A stretch of 64,000 nucleotides of DNA from an uncultured Ruminococcus sp. (GCA_902762785.1 CACWPL010000009.1:1-64000), one strand, 5' to 3'; positions 8,086-17,697 are shown, counted from the stretch's first letter. Numbers and translations: made by a program. The notes: generated by a model not told the origin, from the sequence alone.

Positions 8086-9366
8086 ATGAAGCTGCTCATC
8101 AAGAACGTCCATGCCGTCGACCGCGGGCTCGACGAGATCACGGACATCCTCATCGTGGACGCCCGGATCGTCCGTATGGGGACGGGCATCGTGGAGATCT
8201 GCGACGGCGAGGGCGACCGTGTCATCGACGGCACCGGCCTGACGGCCATGCCCGGTCTCTTCGACATGCACGTCCACTTCCGCGACCCCGGCCAGACCCA
8301 CAAGGAGGACATCCTCACCGGATGCCGCGCCGCGCTCGCGGGCGGTGTCACCGGCGTGCTCACCATGCCGAACACCCAGCCGCCTGTCGATTCGGCCGAG
8401 ACGCTGTCCTACATCCTCGAAAAGGCCAAGGGGACGGGCGTTTCCGTCTATCCCGTCGCCTGCATCACCAAGGGGATGACCGGCGGCGAGCTGACCGACT
8501 TCGCTGCCCTCAAGGCCGCCGGTGCCGCCGCCTTCTCCGATGACGGCCGTCCTGTAAAGAACGCCGAGACCATGCGTCTCGCGCTCGCCGAGGCCAAGCG
8601 GCAGGGCGTGCTCGTTTGCTCCCACTGTGAGGACCTCGACATCATCAACGGCGGCATCATGCACCGCGGCACCGTCTCCGAGGAGCTCGGCGTCAAGGGC
8701 ATGGACCGTGCCTCCGAGGACTACATCACGGCCCGCGAGATCGTGCTCGCGAGCTCCGTCGGCGGACGCATCCACATCTGCCATGTCAGCACCAAGGGCA
8801 GCGTGGACATCATCCGCGAGGCCAAGCGGCTCGGCGTCCAGGTGACGTGTGAGACCGCGCCGCACTACTTCATGCTCACCCACGAGAAGCTCCGCAGCCG
8901 CGATGCGAACGACCGCATGAACCCGCCGCTGCGTGAGGAGACCGACCGCGCCGCCATCGAGGCCGCCGTCATCGACGGGACGATCGACTGCATCGTCACT
9001 GACCATGCCCCCCATACGGCCACCGAGAAGACCAATTTCGAGCTCGCGCCGAACGGCATCGTCGGCCTTGAGACGTCCCTCGCGGCGACCCTCACCGCCC
9101 TCTACCACACCGGCAAGCTCACCCTCCAGGACATCGTGGAGCGCATGAGCATCCGTCCGCGCCAGCTCCTCGGGCTCGCCCCGCAGACGCTCCGCGTGGG
9201 CGCCAATGCCGACCTCATCTTGGTCGACACCGAGAAGCGCTGGACGGTCGTCCCCGAAAAGCTCCACAGTAAGTCCCACAACACCGCCTTCCGCGGCATG
9301 GAGCTCACCGGTCAGGTGCAGATGACGATCACCGACGGCATCGTCCGCTATGAGTGCGGATGCTGA
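8086..9366 (+). CDS. pyrC: Dihydroorotase
   Basis: Cyclises carbamoyl-aspartate to dihydroorotate, step three of UMP synthesis. The 426-residue protein is of the long (class I) type. The metal-binding HxH is in DMHVHFRDPGQTHKED, and the late TDHAPHT motif carries catalytic aspartate and histidines. MPNTQPPVD is the conserved substrate loop. The start at 8086 is chosen because AAAGGA lies 8 bases upstream; an ATG at 8077 overlaps that site. First gene of the operon. Confidence 0.96.
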   Translation: MKLLIKNVHAVDRGLDEITDILIVDARIVRMGTGIVEICDGEGDRVIDGTGLTAMPGLFDMHVHFRDPGQTHKEDILTGCRAALAGGVTGVLTMPNTQPPVDSAETLSYILEKAKGTGVSVYPVACITKGMTGGELTDFAALKAAGAAAFSDDGRPVKNAETMRLALAEAKRQGVLVCSHCEDLDIINGGIMHRGTVSEELGVKGMDRASEDYITAREIVLASSVGGRIHICHVSTKGSVDIIREAKRLGVQVTCETAPHYFMLTHEKLRSRDANDRMNPPLREETDRAAIEAAVIDGTIDCIVTDHAPHTATEKTNFELAPNGIVGLETSLAATLTALYHTGKLTLQDIVERMSIRPRQLLGLAPQTLRVGANADLILVDTEKRWTVVPEKLHSKSHNTAFRGMELTGQVQMTITDGIVRYECGC

Positions 9367-9376
9367 ACGATACCCC

Positions 9377-9391
9377 CAGGGCGAAGCCCTG
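9377..9391 (+). other. Small hairpin between pyrC and pyrF
   Basis: CAGGGC-GAA-GCCCTG lies 10 bases after the pyrC stop and is followed by TATTATAATG rather than a true T run. More likely an mRNA processing or stability element than a terminator. Confidence 0.4.
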
Positions 9392-9416
9392 TATTATAAT
9401 GTAAGGAGAATAAACT

Positions 9417-10343
9417 ATGGGATTTGACAGACTGATCGCTAAGATTCGCGAGACGGGGAACCCCTCCGTCGTCGGCCTCGACCCGAAGCTGGACTATGTG
9501 CCGCAGTTCCTCAAGGACAAGTATTCCGCGGAGGACGGCTGCAGCCTCCAGGCAGCGGCGCGCGCCATCTACGCCTTCAACAAGGCCATCATCGACGAGA
9601 TCTGCGACATCGTGCCGGCCATCAAGCCGCAGGCCGCGTACTATGAGATGTACGGCTGGAACGGCATGAAGGCGCTCGAGGACACGATTCGCTATGCCCG
9701 CGTGCGCGGCATGTTCGTCATCACGGACGGCAAGCGCAACGACATCGGCGCGACCATGCAGGCCTACACCGCTGCCCACCTCGGCACGGTCAAGGTCGGC
9801 GAGAACGAGCTCGAGCCCTTCGGTGCCGACGCGCTGACCGTCAACGGCTACCTCGGCACGGACGGCATCTCTCCCCTGCTCGAGGCGTGCAAGGCGCGTG
9901 ACAAGGGCATCTTCGTCCTCGTCAAGACCTCGAACCCCTCCTCCGGCGAGCTCCAGGATCAGCTCATGGACGGCGTGCCGCTCTATGCACGCATGGGCGA
10001 CCTCTGTGAGAAGTGGGGCGCGGATACGGTCGGCGAATACGGCTATTCCGCGGTCGGTGCCGTGGTCGGTGCGACCTATCCGGCACAGCTCACAGAGCTG
10101 CGTGCCCGTCTGCCGCACACCTTCTTCCTCGTGCCAGGCTACGGTGCGCAGGGCGGCGGTGCCGAGGGCGTCAAGGGCGCGTTCGATGCGAATGGGCTCG
10201 GTGCGATCGTGAACTCCTCGCGCGCCATCATGTGTGCGTACCAGAAGGAGGGCTGCGACGAGCGCGACTTCGCCAAGGCCGCAAGACGCGAGGCGATCCG
10301 CATGCGTGACGACATCACCGCGCATATCCCCGCGATCAAGTGA
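9417..10343 (+). CDS. pyrF: Orotidine 5'-phosphate decarboxylase
   Basis: Final step of UMP synthesis, OMP to UMP. 308 residues, the longer subfamily 2 type. VGLDPKLDYVP gives the phosphate/ribose-side aspartate, and the catalytic D-x-K-x-x-D cluster is seen in ITDGKRNDIGATM. AAGGAG lies about 9 bases before the start. Second gene of the pyr operon, although the biosynthetic order of the encoded enzymes differs from the gene order. Confidence 0.96.
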   Translation: MGFDRLIAKIRETGNPSVVGLDPKLDYVPQFLKDKYSAEDGCSLQAAARAIYAFNKAIIDEICDIVPAIKPQAAYYEMYGWNGMKALEDTIRYARVRGMFVITDGKRNDIGATMQAYTAAHLGTVKVGENELEPFGADALTVNGYLGTDGISPLLEACKARDKGIFVLVKTSNPSSGELQDQLMDGVPLYARMGDLCEKWGADTVGEYGYSAVGAVVGATYPAQLTELRARLPHTFFLVPGYGAQGGGAEGVKGAFDANGLGAIVNSSRAIMCAYQKEGCDERDFAKAARREAIRMRDDITAHIPAIK

Positions 10344-10383
10344 CCGCCCGCGGCAGGAAGACCCACAAGAACTGAGACGATGT

Positions 10384-10411
10384 GACGTGCTGCCCGCCCG
10401 GGCGGCACGTC
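10384..10411 (+). other. Strong GC-rich hairpin between pyrF and carA
   Basis: GACGTGCTGCCCG pairs with CGGGCGGCACGTC (one G-U pair) with a very short loop. No T run follows and the carA ribosome site starts 7 bases later. It could protect or process the mRNA between the two cistrons. Confidence 0.5.
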
Positions 10412-10432
10412 CTATGGAAAGGATGTATGTGT

Positions 10433-11545
10433 ATGGCACTCATCAAAGACGCAAGACCAGCTTGGCTCGTGCTCGCGAACGGACAGGTCCTCAAGGGACG
10501 CAGCTTCGGCGCACAGGGAACGGCCATCGGCGAGGTCGTGTTCACGACCGGCATGACGGGCTACCAGGAGACCCTGACCGACCCGTCCTATTACGGCCAG
10601 ATCGTGACCCAGACCTTCCCGCTGATCGGCAATTACGGCGTCAATTCGCAGGACTATGAGTCGGCGCAGTCGTATGTCTCCGGCTACATCGTGCGGGAGT
10701 GGTGCAACGCGCCCTCGAACTTCCGCTCCGAGGACAGCATCGACCACTTCCTCAAGCGCCTTGGCGTCATCGGCCTGTGGGGCATCGACACGCGCCACCT
10801 CACGCGGACCCTGCGCGAGACCGGCGTCATGAACGGTGCCATCACCACCGAGGACCCTGCCGACCGTCTGGAGGAGCTCCTTGCTCAGGTGCGTGCCTAC
10901 GCCGTGACGGATGCCGTCAAGGCCGTCACATGTCCCGAGCGCCATACCTATACGCCCGAGAACGTGCGCTATCGCGTCGTCCTGATGGACTTTGGGTACA
11001 AGCGCTACATCCGCAAGTCCCTCATGAATCGCGGCTGCGAGGTCATCGTGGTGCCCGCCTCGACGACGGCCGAGGAGATCGCCGCCATCGCCCCCGACGG
11101 CATCATGCTCTCGAACGGGCCCGGCGACCCGGCCGAGAATGTTGAGATCATCGCAGAGCTGCGCCGGATCGCAGCACTGGGCATCCCCATGTTCGGCATC
11201 TGCCTCGGCCATCAACTCATGGCACTGGCCATGGGCGCCAAGACCGAGAAGCTCAAATACGGCCACCGCGGCGCCAACCAGCCCGTCATCGACCTCGCCT
11301 CCGGCAAGACCTATGTCACGAGCCAGAACCACGGCTATGCGGTCGTCGGGGAGAGCCTCGACCCGGCGGTCGGTGCCGTCTCCCATATCAACGCGAACGA
11401 CAAGACCTGCGAGGGCGTGCGCTATACGGGCGTCAATGCCTTCACCGTGCAGTTCCATCCCGAGGCGCACGGCGGTCCGCTCGATACGGCATATCTCTTC
11501 GACGAGTTCAGCGGACGCATGGATGCATATAAGGAGGGCAAGTAA
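10433..11545 (+). CDS. carA: Carbamoyl phosphate synthase, small (glutaminase) subunit
   Basis: Releases ammonia from glutamine and passes it to CarB. 370 residues from the ATG at 10433, which has AAAGGA 9 bases upstream; a start two codons earlier cannot be excluded. The N-terminal CarA domain (VLANGQVLKGRSFGA, TTGMTGYQE) is followed by a class I glutamine amidotransferase with the nucleophile in FGICLGHQ and the HPEAHGGP histidine-glutamate pair. The stop is immediately followed by the carB ATG. Confidence 0.97.
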   Translation: MALIKDARPAWLVLANGQVLKGRSFGAQGTAIGEVVFTTGMTGYQETLTDPSYYGQIVTQTFPLIGNYGVNSQDYESAQSYVSGYIVREWCNAPSNFRSEDSIDHFLKRLGVIGLWGIDTRHLTRTLRETGVMNGAITTEDPADRLEELLAQVRAYAVTDAVKAVTCPERHTYTPENVRYRVVLMDFGYKRYIRKSLMNRGCEVIVVPASTTAEEIAAIAPDGIMLSNGPGDPAENVEIIAELRRIAALGIPMFGICLGHQLMALAMGAKTEKLKYGHRGANQPVIDLASGKTYVTSQNHGYAVVGESLDPAVGAVSHINANDKTCEGVRYTGVNAFTVQFHPEAHGGPLDTAYLFDEFSGRMDAYKEGK

Positions 11546-14500
11546 ATGGGACTTCGCAAGGACATCAAAAAGGTACTCGTGATCGGCTCCGGCCCCATCG
11601 TCATCGGACAGGCGGCTGAGTTCGACTATGCCGGCGCACAGGCCTGCCGCGCCCTCAAGCAGGAGGGCCTCGAGGTCGTGCTCATCAACTCCAACCCCGC
11701 GACCATCATGACCGACAAGGCCATGGCCGACCACATCTACATCGAGCCGCTGACCCTCGACACGGTCAAGCGCGTCATCGAGATCGAGAAGCCCGACAGC
11801 GTCCTCTCGACCCTCGGCGGCCAGACCGGCCTGACCCTCTCGATGCAGCTCGCGGCGGAGGGCTTCCTCGAGTCCCATAACGTCAAGCTCCTCGGCGCTG
11901 ACCCCGAGACCATCCACAAGGCCGAGGACCGTCAGGCCTTCAAGGACACGATGGAGAAGATCGGCGAGCCGTGCATCCCCTCGAAGGTCGTGGAGACGGT
12001 CGAGGATGCGGTGGACTTTGCCGGTGAGATCGGGTATCCCGTCATCGTGCGGCCGGCGTTCACCCTCGGCGGCACCGGCGGCGGCATCGCGGACGATGAG
12101 GCCGCCCTGCGCGACATCGCCACCAACGGCCTGCGCCTTTCCCCGATCACCCAGATCCTTGTGGAAAAGTGCATCAGCGGATGGAAGGAGATCGAGTTCG
12201 AGGTCATCCGCGACTCCAAGGGAAATGTCATCACCGTCTGCTCGATGGAGAACTTCGACCCTGTCGGCGTCCACACGGGCGACTCGATCGTCATCGCGCC
12301 GGCCGTCACCCTCTCCGACCGTGAGTACCAGATGCTCCGCACGGCCTCGCTCAACATCATCTCCGAGCTGAAGGTCGAGGGCGGCTGCAACTGCCAGTTC
12401 GCGCTCCACCCCGAGAGCATGGAGTATGCCGTCATCGAGGTCAACCCGCGTGTATCGCGCTCCTCGGCGCTCGCGTCCAAGGCCACCGGCTACCCGATCG
12501 CCAAGGTCGCCACGCGCATCGCCATCGGATACACCCTCGATGAGATCATCAACCAGGTCACCGGCAAGACCTTCGCATGCTTCGAGCCGGCGCTGGACTA
12601 TGTCGTCATCAAGTTCCCGAAATGGGCGTTCGACAAGTTCGTCTATGCCAAGCGCACCCTCGGCACGCAGATGAAGGCCACCGGCGAGGTCATGGCCATC
12701 GGCACCTGCTTCGAGCAGGCGATGATGAAGGCCGTCCGCTCCATCGAGCTCGGCGTTGACTCGCTGAACATGAAGAAATTCGAGGAGATGACGGTCGACG
12801 AGCTGCTCGGCCATCTGCGCAAGGGCGTCGAGGACGAGCGTGCGTTCGAGGTGTTCGCGCTGCTGAAGAAGGGCGTCTCCATCGAGCAGATCCACGAGAT
12901 CACGCTCATCGACGAGTGGTTCCTCGAGAAGCTCCTCAACCTCGCGGAGCTCGAGCAGTGGCTCGCGGAGGGCACGCTGACAGAGGAGAAGTACCTCGCC
13001 GCCAAGCAGTTCGGCTATCTCGACAAGACCATCGAGCGCATCTCCGGCCAGTCCTGCCCGACCCACCGCAGCGCCGTCTACAAGATGGTCGACACCTGCG
13101 CGGGCGAGTTCAAGGCCGAGACGCCGTATTTCTATTCGACCTATGACGAGGAGAACGAGGCCAAGCAGTTCATCGACCGGACGGACACCGGCAAGAAGAA
13201 GGTCATCGTCTTCGGCTCCGGCCCGATCCGCATCGGCCAGGGCATCGAGTTCGACTATTGCTCTGTCCACTGTGTGTGGACGCTCAAGGAGCTCGGCTAT
13301 GAGGCCGTCATCTGCAACAACAACCCGGAGACCGTCTCCACGGACTTCGACACCGGCGACCGCCTCTACTTCGACCCCCTCACCCCCGAGGACGTCGACA
13401 GCATCATCGAGACCGAGAAGCCCTATGGCGTGGTCGTGCAGTTCGGCGGCCAGACGGCCATCAAGCTGACGCGCCACCTCGCCGACAGCGGCGTGAACAT
13501 CCTCGGCACGAGCGCTGACAGCATCGACGCCGCGGAGGACCGTGAGCGCTTCGACGAGCTCCTGGAGCAGTGCGGCATCCCGCGTCCCGAGGGCTTCACC
13601 GTCATGACGACGCCCGAGGCCGTGGAGGTCGCGGAGAAGCTGGGCTATCCCGTGCTGCTGCGCCCGTCCTATGTCCTGGGCGGCCAGAACATGATCATCG
13701 CGCACTCCCGTCAGGACGTCGAGGAGTACATGGAGATCATCACCTCCCACATGATCGAGAACCCCGTGCTGATCGACAAGTACATGATGGGCACCGAGGT
13801 CGAGGTCGACGCTATCTGCGACGGACGCGACTTCCTCATCCCCGGCATCATGGAGCACATCGAGCGTGCTGGCGTCCATTCGGGCGACTCCATCTCGGTC
13901 TACCCGGCGCAGAGCCTGTCCAAGAAGGTCCGCGAGACGATCATCGAGTATTCGCGCCGCCTGTCGCTGGCGCTGAACGTCATCGGCCTCGTGAACATCC
14001 AGTACGTCGTCTACCGCGGCGAGGTCTATGTCATCGAGGTGAACCCGCGTTCGTCGCGTACCGTGCCGTACATCAGCAAGGTCACGGGCATCCCCATGGT
14101 GGACATCGCCACGAAGATCATGTTCGGTGCCACGCTGCGTGAGCTGGGCTACCAGAGCGGCCTCTACCCCGAGGGGGACTATGTGGCCGTCAAGGTGCCG
14201 GTGTTCAGCTTCGAGAAGCTCCAGGACGTTGACACGATGCTCGGCCCGGAGATGAAGTCCACCGGCGAATGCCTCGGCATCGGCCACACCTTCGAGGACG
14301 CGCTCCTCAAGGGCCTGGTCGCCGCCGGCTATGACCTCAAGCGCGAGGGCGGCGTGCTGATCTCGGTGCGTGACAGCGAGAAGAAGGAGATGATCCCCAT
14401 CGCGGAAAAGTTCTCCCGCATGGGCTTCGACCTCTACGCCACCAGCGGCACCGCCAGCTACCTCAACCGCAACATGATCGCGACCAACACCGTCCGCAAG

Positions 14501-14740
14501 ATCTCGGAGGGCTCGCCGAATACCATCGACCTCCTCGAGAGCGGCAAGATCCACTACATGATCTCCACCTCCGCGAAGGGCCGTCTGCCCGCGCGTGACA
14601 GCGTGAAGATGCGCCGCAAGTCCATCGAGCGCTCCATCTGCTCGCTGACGGCGGTCGACACGGCCAATGCCCTCGCGAACGTCCTGCTCTCCGGCCGGAC
14701 GATGGACGATGTCACCCTCGTGGACATCACGAAGATCTGA
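11546..14740 (+). CDS. carB: Carbamoyl phosphate synthase, large subunit
   Basis: Makes carbamoyl phosphate from bicarbonate, ammonia and two ATP. The 1064-residue length is normal. Two homologous ATP-grasp halves are visible, each opening with a GSGPI-IGQ loop (VLVIGSGPIVIGQAAEFDYA at the N-terminus and VFGSGPIRIGQGIEFDY near residue 553), and a C-terminal MGS-like regulatory domain (MGFDLYATSGTASYL). The start codon directly abuts the carA stop with AAGGAGGG upstream, so translation is coupled. Confidence 0.98.
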   Translation: MGLRKDIKKVLVIGSGPIVIGQAAEFDYAGAQACRALKQEGLEVVLINSNPATIMTDKAMADHIYIEPLTLDTVKRVIEIEKPDSVLSTLGGQTGLTLSMQLAAEGFLESHNVKLLGADPETIHKAEDRQAFKDTMEKIGEPCIPSKVVETVEDAVDFAGEIGYPVIVRPAFTLGGTGGGIADDEAALRDIATNGLRLSPITQILVEKCISGWKEIEFEVIRDSKGNVITVCSMENFDPVGVHTGDSIVIAPAVTLSDREYQMLRTASLNIISELKVEGGCNCQFALHPESMEYAVIEVNPRVSRSSALASKATGYPIAKVATRIAIGYTLDEIINQVTGKTFACFEPALDYVVIKFPKWAFDKFVYAKRTLGTQMKATGEVMAIGTCFEQAMMKAVRSIELGVDSLNMKKFEEMTVDELLGHLRKGVEDERAFEVFALLKKGVSIEQIHEITLIDEWFLEKLLNLAELEQWLAEGTLTEEKYLAAKQFGYLDKTIERISGQSCPTHRSAVYKMVDTCAGEFKAETPYFYSTYDEENEAKQFIDRTDTGKKKVIVFGSGPIRIGQGIEFDYCSVHCVWTLKELGYEAVICNNNPETVSTDFDTGDRLYFDPLTPEDVDSIIETEKPYGVVVQFGGQTAIKLTRHLADSGVNILGTSADSIDAAEDRERFDELLEQCGIPRPEGFTVMTTPEAVEVAEKLGYPVLLRPSYVLGGQNMIIAHSRQDVEEYMEIITSHMIENPVLIDKYMMGTEVEVDAICDGRDFLIPGIMEHIERAGVHSGDSISVYPAQSLSKKVRETIIEYSRRLSLALNVIGLVNIQYVVYRGEVYVIEVNPRSSRTVPYISKVTGIPMVDIATKIMFGATLRELGYQSGLYPEGDYVAVKVPVFSFEKLQDVDTMLGPEMKSTGECLGIGHTFEDALLKGLVAAGYDLKREGGVLISVRDSEKKEMIPIAEKFSRMGFDLYATSGTASYLNRNMIATNTVRKISEGSPNTIDLLESGKIHYMISTSAKGRLPARDSVKMRRKSIERSICSLTAVDTANALANVLLSGRTMDDVTLVDITKI

Positions 14741-14764
14741 TACATGAGATAGGAGGGAGCTTAC

Positions 14765-15538
14765 ATGAGCTACACCCAGGGGGTATTCCCCATCATCGAA
14801 AAGCGTGCGCTCGCGGAGGACACGTTCAGCATGACGCTGCACTGTCCTGCGATGGCCGCCGCCGCGCAGCCGGGACAGTTCCTGCACATCCTGCCGGCGG
14901 GCTACGGCCTGCGCCGCCCCATCTCCATCGCCGGGATCGACCCGGACAAGGGGACTCTGCGCATCGTCTTCGCCGTGCGCGGCAAGGGCACGGACGCCCT
15001 CGCCGGGATGAATGTCGGCGACTTCATGGACGTCCTCGGCCCGGTCGGCCACGGTTTCACGCTGCTGCCGGAGGCACAGCATGTGGTGCTGGTCGGCGGT
15101 GGCATCGGTGTGCCGCCCATGCTGCCGCTCGCGGCGTATTATGGCGCGCGTGCGACTGCGGTCTCGGGCTTCCGCAGCTTCCGTCAGGTCATCCTCCAGG
15201 ACGACCTGGCCGCCTGTGGGGCGCAGACCATCGTCTGCACCGAGGACGGCTCTGCCGGTGACAGCAAGGGCTTCGTGACCGGCCCGCTCGAGGCGATGCT
15301 GAGCGAGGGCGTCGACGCGGTCTACGCCTGCGGCCCCGGCCCGATGCTGCGTGCCGTCGCGGATCTCTGCATCCGCACGGGGACCTATTGCGAGGTCTCC
15401 CTCGAGGAGCGCATGGCCTGCGGCGTGGGCGCCTGTCTGGGCTGCGCGTGCCGCACGAAGGACGAGAATGGCAACGAGCAGTATCTGCACGTCTGCAAGA
15501 ACGGTCCTGTCTTCAAAGCTGAGGAGGTGATCTGGTAA
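14765..15538 (+). CDS. pyrK: Dihydroorotate dehydrogenase B, electron transfer subunit
   Basis: Iron-sulfur flavoprotein that passes electrons from PyrD to NAD. 257 residues. FAD-binding RRPISIAG near residue 57, NAD-binding VLVGGGIGVPPML near residue 110, and a C-terminal [2Fe-2S] cysteine set CGVGACLGCAC with a last cysteine in LHVCKNGP. The stop overlaps the pyrD start (TAATG), matching the fixed stoichiometry of the PyrK-PyrD complex. Confidence 0.97.
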   Translation: MSYTQGVFPIIEKRALAEDTFSMTLHCPAMAAAAQPGQFLHILPAGYGLRRPISIAGIDPDKGTLRIVFAVRGKGTDALAGMNVGDFMDVLGPVGHGFTLLPEAQHVVLVGGGIGVPPMLPLAAYYGARATAVSGFRSFRQVILQDDLAACGAQTIVCTEDGSAGDSKGFVTGPLEAMLSEGVDAVYACGPGPMLRAVADLCIRTGTYCEVSLEERMACGVGACLGCACRTKDENGNEQYLHVCKNGPVFKAEEVIW

Positions 15539-16449
15539 TGGCCGATCTGTCTGTCAACCTCTGCGGGGTACCCTTCAAGAATCCCATCATCCCGGCCTCC
15601 GGCGTGTTCGGCTATGGGCGCGAGTATGAGGCGTTCTATCCCCTCTCTCGCCTGGGCGGCATCGCCACCAAGGGCACGACCGGGCAGCGCCGCACCGGCA
15701 ATCTCGCCCCGCGCATCGCGGAGACGCCCGCCGGCATGCTCAATTCCGTCGGTCTCCAGAACCCCGGCATCGACGCCTTCATCGAGAAGGAGCTGCCGAA
15801 TCTGCTGACCAAGGACACCGTGATCCTCGCGAACATCGCGGGCGCGACGGCCGAGGAGTGTGCCGAGGTCGCCGCCAAGCTCGATTCGACCGATGTCCAC
15901 ATGATCGAGCTGAACATCTCCTGCCCGAACGTCAAGCAGGGCGGTGCTGCATTCGGCACGTCCTGTGAGATGGCTGCACAGGTGACGGCCGCCGTCCGCA
16001 GGGCGACGAAGAAGCCGCTCGTGGTCAAGCTGTCCCCGAACGTCACCAGCATCACGGACATCGCCAAGGCCGTCGAGGCCGAGGGCGCGGATGCCGTGTC
16101 CCTCATCAATACGCTGCTGGGCATGCGGATCGACGTCCGCACGCGCCGTCCCGTGCTGCACAACAATGTCGGCGGCCTCTCCGGCCCGGCCATCTTCCCG
16201 GTCGCAGTGCGGATGGTTTGGCAGGTAGCGAACGCCGTGAAGATCCCGATCATCGGCATGGGCGGTGTGTCCTCCGGCGAGGACGCGGCCGAGCTGATGA
16301 TGGCGGGCGCGTCTGCCGTGCAGGTCGGCATGGCGTGCTTCACCGACCCCTATGCGCCGGTGAAGATCATCGACGGGCTCGATGCCTTCCTCGACCAGAA
16401 CAAGATCCCCGCCGTGCGCGACATCATCGGCACGGTGCAGCCCTGGTGA
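15538..16449 (+). CDS. pyrD: Dihydroorotate dehydrogenase B, catalytic subunit (class 1B)
   Basis: Oxidises dihydroorotate to orotate with FMN. 303 residues; the catalytic cysteine of class 1 enzymes is in NISCPNVKQGG, and FMN-phosphate binding loops GMGGVSSGEDA and VQVGMACF are present. GAGGAGGTGA lies 8 bases before the start, inside pyrK. The presence of PyrK confirms class 1B. Confidence 0.97.
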   Translation: MADLSVNLCGVPFKNPIIPASGVFGYGREYEAFYPLSRLGGIATKGTTGQRRTGNLAPRIAETPAGMLNSVGLQNPGIDAFIEKELPNLLTKDTVILANIAGATAEECAEVAAKLDSTDVHMIELNISCPNVKQGGAAFGTSCEMAAQVTAAVRRATKKPLVVKLSPNVTSITDIAKAVEAEGADAVSLINTLLGMRIDVRTRRPVLHNNVGGLSGPAIFPVAVRMVWQVANAVKIPIIGMGGVSSGEDAAELMMAGASAVQVGMACFTDPYAPVKIIDGLDAFLDQNKIPAVRDIIGTVQPW

Positions 16450-16453
16450 CCGC

Positions 16454-16888
16454 ATGAAGATCCTGGGCGTAGACTTTGGCGATGCCCGCACGGGGCTCGC
16501 CATTTGCGACAAGAGCGAGTTCCTCGCCTTCCCTGTCACGGTCGTGCAGGAGCGTGATCTCGAGCGCTGCGCACAGGCCGTGGCTGCGGCCGCCAAGGAG
16601 CAGCGCGCGGAGCTGATCGTGGTGGGGTACCCGAAGAACATGAACGACACGATCGGCGAGCGGGCGGAGAAATGCGCCGCCTTCGCCGCCCGTGTCGGCG
16701 AGCTGACCGGCCTCGAGACCGTCCTCTGGGACGAGCGCTGCACGACCGTCTCCGCGCACCAGTACCTCAACACGACCAACACGCGCGGCAAAAAGCGCAA
16801 GGCAGTGGTCGATGCGGTCGCCGCGGTCATCATCCTCGACAGCTACCTCGGCTTCCGCAAGAACCAGCGCGAGCGCGGGGCGCTCTGA
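16454..16888 (+). CDS. ruvX: Putative pre-16S rRNA nuclease / Holliday junction resolvase-like protein
   Basis: 144-residue YqgF/RuvX protein with an RNase H-like fold. LGVDFGDARTGLA gives the first catalytic aspartate, LWDERCTTVSA the second acidic site and VDAVAAVIIL the last aspartate. Family members trim the 5' end of 16S rRNA. It starts 4 bases after pyrD with no obvious ribosome site, so it is likely translated by coupling and is the last gene of the pyr operon. Confidence 0.9.
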   Translation: MKILGVDFGDARTGLAICDKSEFLAFPVTVVQERDLERCAQAVAAAAKEQRAELIVVGYPKNMNDTIGERAEKCAAFAARVGELTGLETVLWDERCTTVSAHQYLNTTNTRGKKRKAVVDAVAAVIILDSYLGFRKNQRERGAL

Positions 16889-16893
16889 TGTAA

Positions 16894-16912
16894 GCAGGAC
16901 ACATGGTCCTGC
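16894..16912. other. Hairpin between converging ruvX and a small membrane gene
   Basis: GCAGGAC and GTCCTGC arms around a 5-base loop lie between the two stops. There is no T run on either side, so termination is uncertain. Confidence 0.4.
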
Positions 16913-16918
16913 ATGGGG

Positions 16919-17092
16919 TCACTTCACGGCTGAGGTGATGTCGTCGAGGACATCGCCGGCCGCACGGAGCATCTTGCCGGCGTGGCGCTTGAGACCGCTG
17001 CGCCGCTTCCCGCTGGAATTCACGAGCAGGAAAGCCGCCGTCCCGACCGACGCGCCGACCGAGATGCCCTTCCAGATAGTGGACATATCCAT
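16919..17092 (-). CDS. Small hypothetical membrane protein (57 aa)
   Basis: A short gene between converging and diverging neighbours. The start at 17092 (MDMSTIWKG) is preferred because AAAGGAGG lies 7 bases upstream; an ATG two codons earlier touches that site. Residues 8-26 form one possible glycine/alanine-rich membrane helix, followed by a basic segment (GKRRSGLKRH) and an amphipathic tail. The layout recalls small YtxH-like proteins, but no family can be assigned with confidence. Confidence 0.65.
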   Translation of the reverse strand: MDMSTIWKGISVGASVGTAAFLLVNSSGKRRSGLKRHAGKMLRAAGDVLDDITSAVK

Positions 17093-17192
17093 GTTCATCC
17101 CTCCTTTGATATGGTCTGGGGATAGTATGTCCGCAAATGTCCGCCGTCTGCATGACAATTTTTTCAAACACACGTCCGCCAAGGAGGCCGCC

Positions 17193-17693
17193 ATGCTCCA
17201 TATCGTCCTCTGCGAGCCGCAGATCCCGCAGAACACCGGCAATATCTCCCGCACCTGCGCCGTCACCGGGGCAGTGCTGCACCTGATCCGTCCCTATGGT
17301 TTCCACATCACTGACAAGAATCTGAAGCGTGCCGGTCTGGATTATTGGGACAAGCTGACCATCTATGAATACGACGGCCTCGCCGATTTCTGCGCCCGTC
17401 ATGCCGCCGACCGGATCTATTATCTCACGACCAAGGCGCGGCAGAGCTATGCGGACGTCGACTATCCGGCCGATGAGGACGTCTATCTGATGTTCGGCCG
17501 CGAGGACGCGGGACTGCCCGAGGAGCTGCTGGCTGCCCACCCTGAGACCGCCATCCGCATCCCGATGCGGCCGACTCTGCGCAGCCTCAACCTCTCGAAC
17601 TCGGTCGCGATCGCGGCCTACGAGGTGCTGCGGCAGTGGGGATTCCCGGACATGACCGCCGAGGGACATCTGACCAAATATGAATGGGAGTGA
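17193..17693 (+). CDS. trmL: tRNA (cytidine(34)-2'-O)-methyltransferase
   Basis: SPOUT-family enzyme that methylates the wobble ribose of certain tRNAs, 166 residues. MLHIVLCEPQIPQNTGNI is the signature N-terminus, and the trefoil-knot AdoMet site is seen as LMFGREDAGLPEE and IPMRPTLRSLNLSNSVAI. AAGGAGG lies 8 bases upstream of the start. Four bases separate its stop from the next start, so they form an operon. Confidence 0.95.
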   Translation: MLHIVLCEPQIPQNTGNISRTCAVTGAVLHLIRPYGFHITDKNLKRAGLDYWDKLTIYEYDGLADFCARHAADRIYYLTTKARQSYADVDYPADEDVYLMFGREDAGLPEELLAAHPETAIRIPMRPTLRSLNLSNSVAIAAYEVLRQWGFPDMTAEGHLTKYEWE

Positions 17694-17697
17694 GCCT

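Noticed and set aside
9395..9400. TATAAT between pyrC and pyrF as an internal promoter
   Set aside because: No -35-like sequence at the right distance; the hexamer also lies next to the pyrF ribosome site by chance.
10412..15490. A 1692-codon open frame antisense to carA, carB and pyrK
   Set aside because: It is a by-product of GC-rich codon bias in the opposite strand; the plus strand encodes complete, well-known enzymes, and the antisense text is low-complexity with no ribosome site.
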